Assembly (NCBI GenBank): GCA_902783745.1
Contig: CACZRY010000011.1
Coordinates: forward strand, 1 to 15,881
DNA length: 15,881 bases
Direction of reading: 5' to 3'
Source: an uncultured Erysipelotrichaceae bacterium
Lineage (GTDB): Bacteria; Bacillota_I; Bacilli_A; Acholeplasmatales; Anaeroplasmataceae
Position numbers and translations under genes: made by a program. Below, piece after piece: positions 12,483 through 15,881 of the stretch (within the stretch, counting starts at the first letter, position 1; every line of letters starts with the position of its first letter). The notes beneath the pieces are model-generated. The model ran no database searches, was not told the DNA's origin, and saw only the letters and a program-made list of their open reading frames with translations.

Positions 12483-15068
12483 CTATTTTATATTTAATTT
12501 CTTTTCTTGTTCTTCAAGTTTTAAATCAAGCTTATAAGCATATTTTAATAATGCTTTATTAACAAATCTAATTAATAAGAAATATAGTGGAATTGATATT
12601 GCAATAAAAACACCAAATAATACATAGCATTGTGGTTCTTTATTTAAATTTAGGAATGCTTGTGCATGCCATGGTTGGAAGAATTCACTAAAGAATGTAC
12701 CATCAGATATCATATTGATACTTGTTGGCTTTCCTCCAATAAATGATGTTGGGAATGCAAAAGATAAGACTAATACTCCTAAAAGCACTAATAAGAATAC
12801 AAAGAATCTATATTTATTAAATGGTCTACACATTGATGCAGTAACAGTTAATCCTGCAGATACTGTTAATATAGATATTAATGCACCTACGTTTTCATTT
12901 GAAACAATAGGTTGCTGTCCAAAAAATTTTGGCAAAGCATTTAATACAACAGGTAATATTGCCGCAATCAATATTAATAAGCCAGATGGTAATGCTTTAG
13001 ATAAAACATTAATTCTAAATTTACCTTTTATAGGCTCATGACTCATTTCAAGTGATAACATTAATCCACCTAACGCAATTACTGCAACCTCAAGTAAATA
13101 AATATTTTCAAGTGAATACCACATTTGTCCTTTTTTAGTAAATATTAATAAGAATGATAATAACGCAATTGCGATAGTTTTCATTAAGAATAATACTGAA
13201 GAACGAGTAATATTATTAACAACTCTTCTTCCTTGTCCAACAACTTCTTTTAAATGAGAAAAATCATTATCTAATAGTATAACATCACTACAGCTTTTAG
13301 CTGCATCAGTTGCTTTTTCAAATGTTATAGATGCATTTGCGGTTCTTAGGGCTAATATATCATTAACTCCATCTCCTGTCATCGCAACCTTTCTTCCCAT
13401 ATGTTGTAAAATTTCTATTATCTTTTGCTTTTGTTCTGGGGATACACGTCCAAATATCTTATATTTTGGAACAATTTCTTCTAAATCATCAAGTGATACT
13501 CCTTCAAGTGAAATAGCTAAATCTGAGCCTTTTACACCACATAATTCTGATATTTTAGATACTGTTTTAACATTATCACCAGAAATTATTCTAACATCTA
13601 CATGATTATCATAAAAGAATTTGATAGTATCAGATGCAGTACTTCTTATTACATCTTCTAATACATAAAATGCTAAAAGTTCTCCATCTAATACTAAGGA
13701 TAATATTCTATAGCCTTTTGATGTCATTTCATTAATATAATCCTCATACTCACCTCTAGATATATATTCAGGTGCGCCAAGTAATAGCTTTTCTCCTGAT
13801 TTATATATTAAACCAGATGATTTTATCGCTGATGAGAATGGAATTAATTCCTTAAATTCAACATTTTTATTTGTATCAAATTTTTCAATTAAAGCTTTAG
13901 ATGTTTGATTTATAGATTCTTGTGAGCCTAAAAGGTTTTTAATATGCCAATTTACCTCTTTGTTATCTTTAAAATATTTAACATCAATAACACGCATTGT
14001 ACCATCAGTTAATGTACCAGTCTTATCAAGACATATAGTATCAACTCTAGATAAATTTTCAAGTGAATATAATTCTTGAATTAAAGTATTCTCTCTTGCA
14101 AGCTTTACAATAGATACTGCAAGAGTAATTGATGTCATTAATACCAATCCAGATGGAATAACACCTACCGCAAAAGCGGCTGATGTTACAACTATTCTTC
14201 CCCAAGTAACTGGATCTGATAATTTTAATACTACTTCCTTATCAGATGTTCCCCAAAGTGAACCATCTCCACCCCATCTTGCAATCTTATAGCATAATGT
14301 TAGAACACATACAAAAATTATAATAACCAATAAAATAGATAACCAATGTATTATTTTATTAATATCAGTCATAAGTTCACTCTTATGCTGTTCTATTGAT
14401 TTAACATTAGTTTGTAGCTTTGATGTATATGTTTCATCACCAACATTTTCACATCTACAAACTCCACCACCAACAATAATCATTGATCCTTGATAAATTA
14501 AATCACCAGGATTCTTTTCTACTAAATCAGATTCTCCTGTTAAAAATGATTCATCAACAGAAACCTTACCTTTTTTCAATATAAGGTCAGCTTGTGCTTG
14601 TTCTCCAGAATTAATTTTTACTATATCATCAATAACTAAATCTCTTGATAATATATCGTATTCTTTTCCATCTCTTATAACATTAGAATGTGATTCAGTT
14701 ACTAACTTCATTTTTTCTAATGTTCTTTTACATCTAACTTCTTGAATAATACCAATTACCATATTTAATATTACAGGTACTAAGAATACAAATTTAGAAA
14801 AACCGAAATAATTCTTAGCTTCATCATCATATCCTAAGTGATGCAATAATATCATAAATACAATAAAAATAATTGCGATAGTAAAGAATACAACATTAAA
14901 TACAGTTAAAATATTATCTTTAAATATTTGGCCGTATGTTTTTCCAACCTTTTTATTACTTTTATTTATATATCCATTTTCGATTCTTAAATCAACCATT
15001 TCTTTTGTTAAGCCTATAGTAATATCAGAATCAATTCTTTCAATTTCTTTTTTTATTTCTTTTTTCAT
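12483..15068 (-). CDS. P-type cation-transporting ATPase (CtpE/MgtA-like HAD family)
   Basis: An 861-residue P-type ATPase that moves a cation across the membrane by phosphorylating an Asp. Actuator TGES is at residues 177-180 (SFLTGESD), the phosphorylation motif DKTGTLT starts at Asp348, and ISGDN (~496-500) and MTGDGVND (~563-570) are in the P domain. There are about ten membrane helices, and the C-terminus is charged (KLEEQEKKLNIK). The fourth-helix motif is IPSGLVLMTSITLAVS, where Ca2+-type pumps have PEG(L/M): the usual ion-binding Glu is Ser306. Relatives with a PSG/PAG/PEG motif and LARVDVLCLDKTG are common in Firmicutes and include Ca2+ and Mn2+ pumps. There is no N-terminal CxxC metal domain. 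The start is ATG 15068 after GGTGG; the upstream ATG at 15095 lacks a ribosome-binding site and lies before the predicted transcript start. It is a single-gene unit. The ion is not determined; divalent metal is my inference. Confidence 0.92.
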   Translation of the reverse strand: MKKEIKKEIERIDSDITIGLTKEMVDLRIENGYINKSNKKVGKTYGQIFKDNILTVFNVVFFTIAIIFIVFMILLHHLGYDDEAKNYFGFSKFVFLVPVILNMVIGIIQEVRCKRTLEKMKLVTESHSNVIRDGKEYDILSRDLVIDDIVKINSGEQAQADLILKKGKVSVDESFLTGESDLVEKNPGDLIYQGSMIIVGGGVCRCENVGDETYTSKLQTNVKSIEQHKSELMTDINKIIHWLSILLVIIIFVCVLTLCYKIARWGGDGSLWGTSDKEVVLKLSDPVTWGRIVVTSAAFAVGVIPSGLVLMTSITLAVSIVKLARENTLIQELYSLENLSRVDTICLDKTGTLTDGTMRVIDVKYFKDNKEVNWHIKNLLGSQESINQTSKALIEKFDTNKNVEFKELIPFSSAIKSSGLIYKSGEKLLLGAPEYISRGEYEDYINEMTSKGYRILSLVLDGELLAFYVLEDVIRSTASDTIKFFYDNHVDVRIISGDNVKTVSKISELCGVKGSDLAISLEGVSLDDLEEIVPKYKIFGRVSPEQKQKIIEILQHMGRKVAMTGDGVNDILALRTANASITFEKATDAAKSCSDVILLDNDFSHLKEVVGQGRRVVNNITRSSVLFLMKTIAIALLSFLLIFTKKGQMWYSLENIYLLEVAVIALGGLMLSLEMSHEPIKGKFRINVLSKALPSGLLILIAAILPVVLNALPKFFGQQPIVSNENVGALISILTVSAGLTVTASMCRPFNKYRFFVFLLVLLGVLVLSFAFPTSFIGGKPTSINMISDGTFFSEFFQPWHAQAFLNLNKEPQCYVLFGVFIAISIPLYFLLIRFVNKALLKYAYKLDLKLEEQEKKLNIK

Positions 15069-15099
15069 AATTCCACCAATTATTTTTAAAATCATAAGA

Positions 15100-15108
15100 A
15101 TTATAACA
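15100..15108 (-). promoter_or_regulatory. Extended -10 promoter of the P-type ATPase gene
   Basis: TGTTATAAT on the minus strand (TG at 15108-15107, TATAAT at 15105-15100) with no good -35. Transcription would begin near 15093, just inside the ATG at 15095 and 25 bases before ATG 15068. This supports the shorter start. Confidence 0.6.
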
Positions 15109-15117
15109 TAAAAAGAT

Positions 15118-15147
15118 AAAAAAGATGTAGAATTATTCTACATCTTT
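15118..15147 (-). terminator. Intrinsic terminator after the YfhO/GT-C-like gene
   Basis: AAAGATGTAGAA (15121-15132) and TTCTACATCTTT (15136-15147) pair perfectly over 12 bases with a 3-base loop. On the minus strand they are followed by six T (15123-15118, partly paired). It lies 5 bases after the stop of the upstream gene and just before the ATPase promoter. Confidence 0.87.
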
Positions 15148-15152
15148 AAAAA

Positions 15153-15881
15153 TTAATATTTAATATATTCTTTTTTCTTCTTATCAATAATATAAAAGCT
15201 ATCTAATATTGCAAATCCAAACATAGAAACAATTGATAAGAAATATATAACATTTGAAACCTTCATAAGTCCTGTACCCTTATAATCAAATGTAATATTA
15301 TAATTACCTAGTCCTAAATCAACCGCAAGTAAATAATCTGTTGCTTTTGGATCAAATGGATCTTTAGTAACAACTTCTCCTGTATCCTTATTTTCAATTC
15401 TAACCTTATAACCAGGATAATAAATTACTGCAACCTGAATAACCGCTCTATTAGTTTCTGAATCTAGGGATGTAACATTTACTGATAATGATGTTATAGG
15501 AGCGTTATATACTATAGATTCTTCATCAACTATAGCACTACCTTCTAATACACTATATTTACCATCAGCTTTTTCATGTGTTCCACCATGACCAACACTA
15601 CTATATACAAAATAATATAAAGAATTTGAATATACTGGTTCATATCCTTCATTATAATATCCATATAAATATGGGAAATATTCCATATTATATCCAACCT
15701 GATAATAATACCAAGGATTTATTTCACCATCAATTTCATATCTCCAACCAGAATTTGCACTATGCTTATCATAATATTCGTTCTTTTCTTGTTCTGAAAC
15801 ATTATCACGAACAACTCTCTTTTCGATTGTAACCTGAGTTAATAATGGAATTAAACCTACAACTGTTGCAGCAATAATTAA
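15153..15881 (-). CDS. YfhO/GT-C-like membrane protein, C-terminal part (5' end outside window)
   Basis: The frame is open from the window edge to its stop, giving at least 242 C-terminal residues; the internal Met that seems to start a shorter protein (at 15686) is not a start. The visible part begins with a hydrophobic stretch (LIIAATVVGLIPLL). It continues with a polar, Tyr/Trp-rich extracytoplasmic region (WRYEIDGEINPWYYYQ, then GYYNEGYEPVYSN). A β-sandwich-like region resembles the C-terminal domain of YfhO and related GT-C membrane glycosyltransferase-type proteins, with the hallmark VIYYPGYKVRIEN and later LGLGNYNITFDYKGTGLMKV. The last membrane helix is VIYFLSIVSMFGFAILDSFYII, followed by a basic tail DKKKKEYIKY. 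In full such proteins have many helices and ~700-900 residues and act in cell-surface glycan or teichoic acid modification. The family is inferred from this C-terminal pattern only. Confidence 0.68.
   Translation of the reverse strand, partial: LIIAATVVGLIPLLTQVTIEKRVVRDNVSEQEKNEYYDKHSANSGWRYEIDGEINPWYYYQVGYNMEYFPYLYGYYNEGYEPVYSNSLYYFVYSSVGHGGTHEKADGKYSVLEGSAIVDEESIVYNAPITSLSVNVTSLDSETNRAVIQVAVIYYPGYKVRIENKDTGEVVTKDPFDPKATDYLLAVDLGLGNYNITFDYKGTGLMKVSNVIYFLSIVSMFGFAILDSFYIIDKKKKEYIKY

Noticed and set aside
1..15881. CRISPR array, toxin-antitoxin pair, prophage or insertion sequence.
   Set aside because: No regularly spaced direct repeats, transposase or integrase motifs, terminal inverted repeats or toxin/antitoxin families were found. 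All inverted repeats seen are terminators, one palindromic promoter site or isolated hairpins.

Overview
The window reads as a chromosomal segment of a very AT-rich, low-GC Firmicute, probably a Bacilli/Erysipelotrichia or Mollicutes-related lineage with a cell envelope. The evidence is AGGAGG-type ribosome-binding sites, TTGACA/TATAAT promoters, intrinsic terminators, Firmicute-like IlvN, IlvC, PlsX and heterodimeric ABC exporter genes, and TAA as the stop codon of 14 of the 15 genes whose end is visible (one TAG, no TGA). All genes read through with the standard code. No rRNA, tRNA, CRISPR, transposase, integrase or phage gene was seen. It looks like ordinary core and membrane-protein DNA with several unusual local designs, not a mobile island.

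Layout. Positions 1-1081 (minus strand): the 5' part of ilvC and all of ilvN, behind a consensus promoter at 1173-1201; no ilvB lies between ilvN and that promoter. Positions 1366-3423 (minus): a coupled three-gene set, cytidylate kinase-like protein, M29-type aminopeptidase-like protein and small Smr-like protein, whose -10 box lies in a palindrome. Positions 3504-5330 (minus): a zinc-ribbon/coiled-coil protein, plsX (phospholipid synthesis) and a peptide deformylase-like protein with an altered motif I, ending at a strong terminator. Positions 5479-9007 (plus): two overlapping genes for an asymmetric heterodimeric ABC exporter. Positions 9042-9503 (minus): a two-helix DUF3592-like membrane protein. 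Positions 9653-10726 (plus): a GGDEF diguanylate cyclase with a C-terminal GAF-like region. Positions 10761-12424 (minus): a small three-helix membrane protein and an ArsB/ion-transporter superfamily permease. Positions 12483-15068 (minus): a P-type cation ATPase. Positions 15153-15881 (minus): the C-terminal part of a large YfhO/GT-C-like membrane protein, cut by the window edge.

How it fits together. Most of the right half is envelope and transport. Functional links are clear only for ilvN-ilvC (branched-chain amino acid synthesis) and for the two ABC halves. Convergent pairs share long-stem bidirectional terminators (9007-9043 and 10733-10762). The most interesting regulatory architecture is at 12427-12478: the terminator of the P-type ATPase gene holds a promoter -10 box in its loop and the next gene's ribosome-binding site in its 3' arm. 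I did not find an obvious new defence or biosynthetic system; the best candidates for a second look are that composite element, the coupled kinase/peptidase/Smr operon with its 16-A tract, and the atypical deformylase beside plsX.
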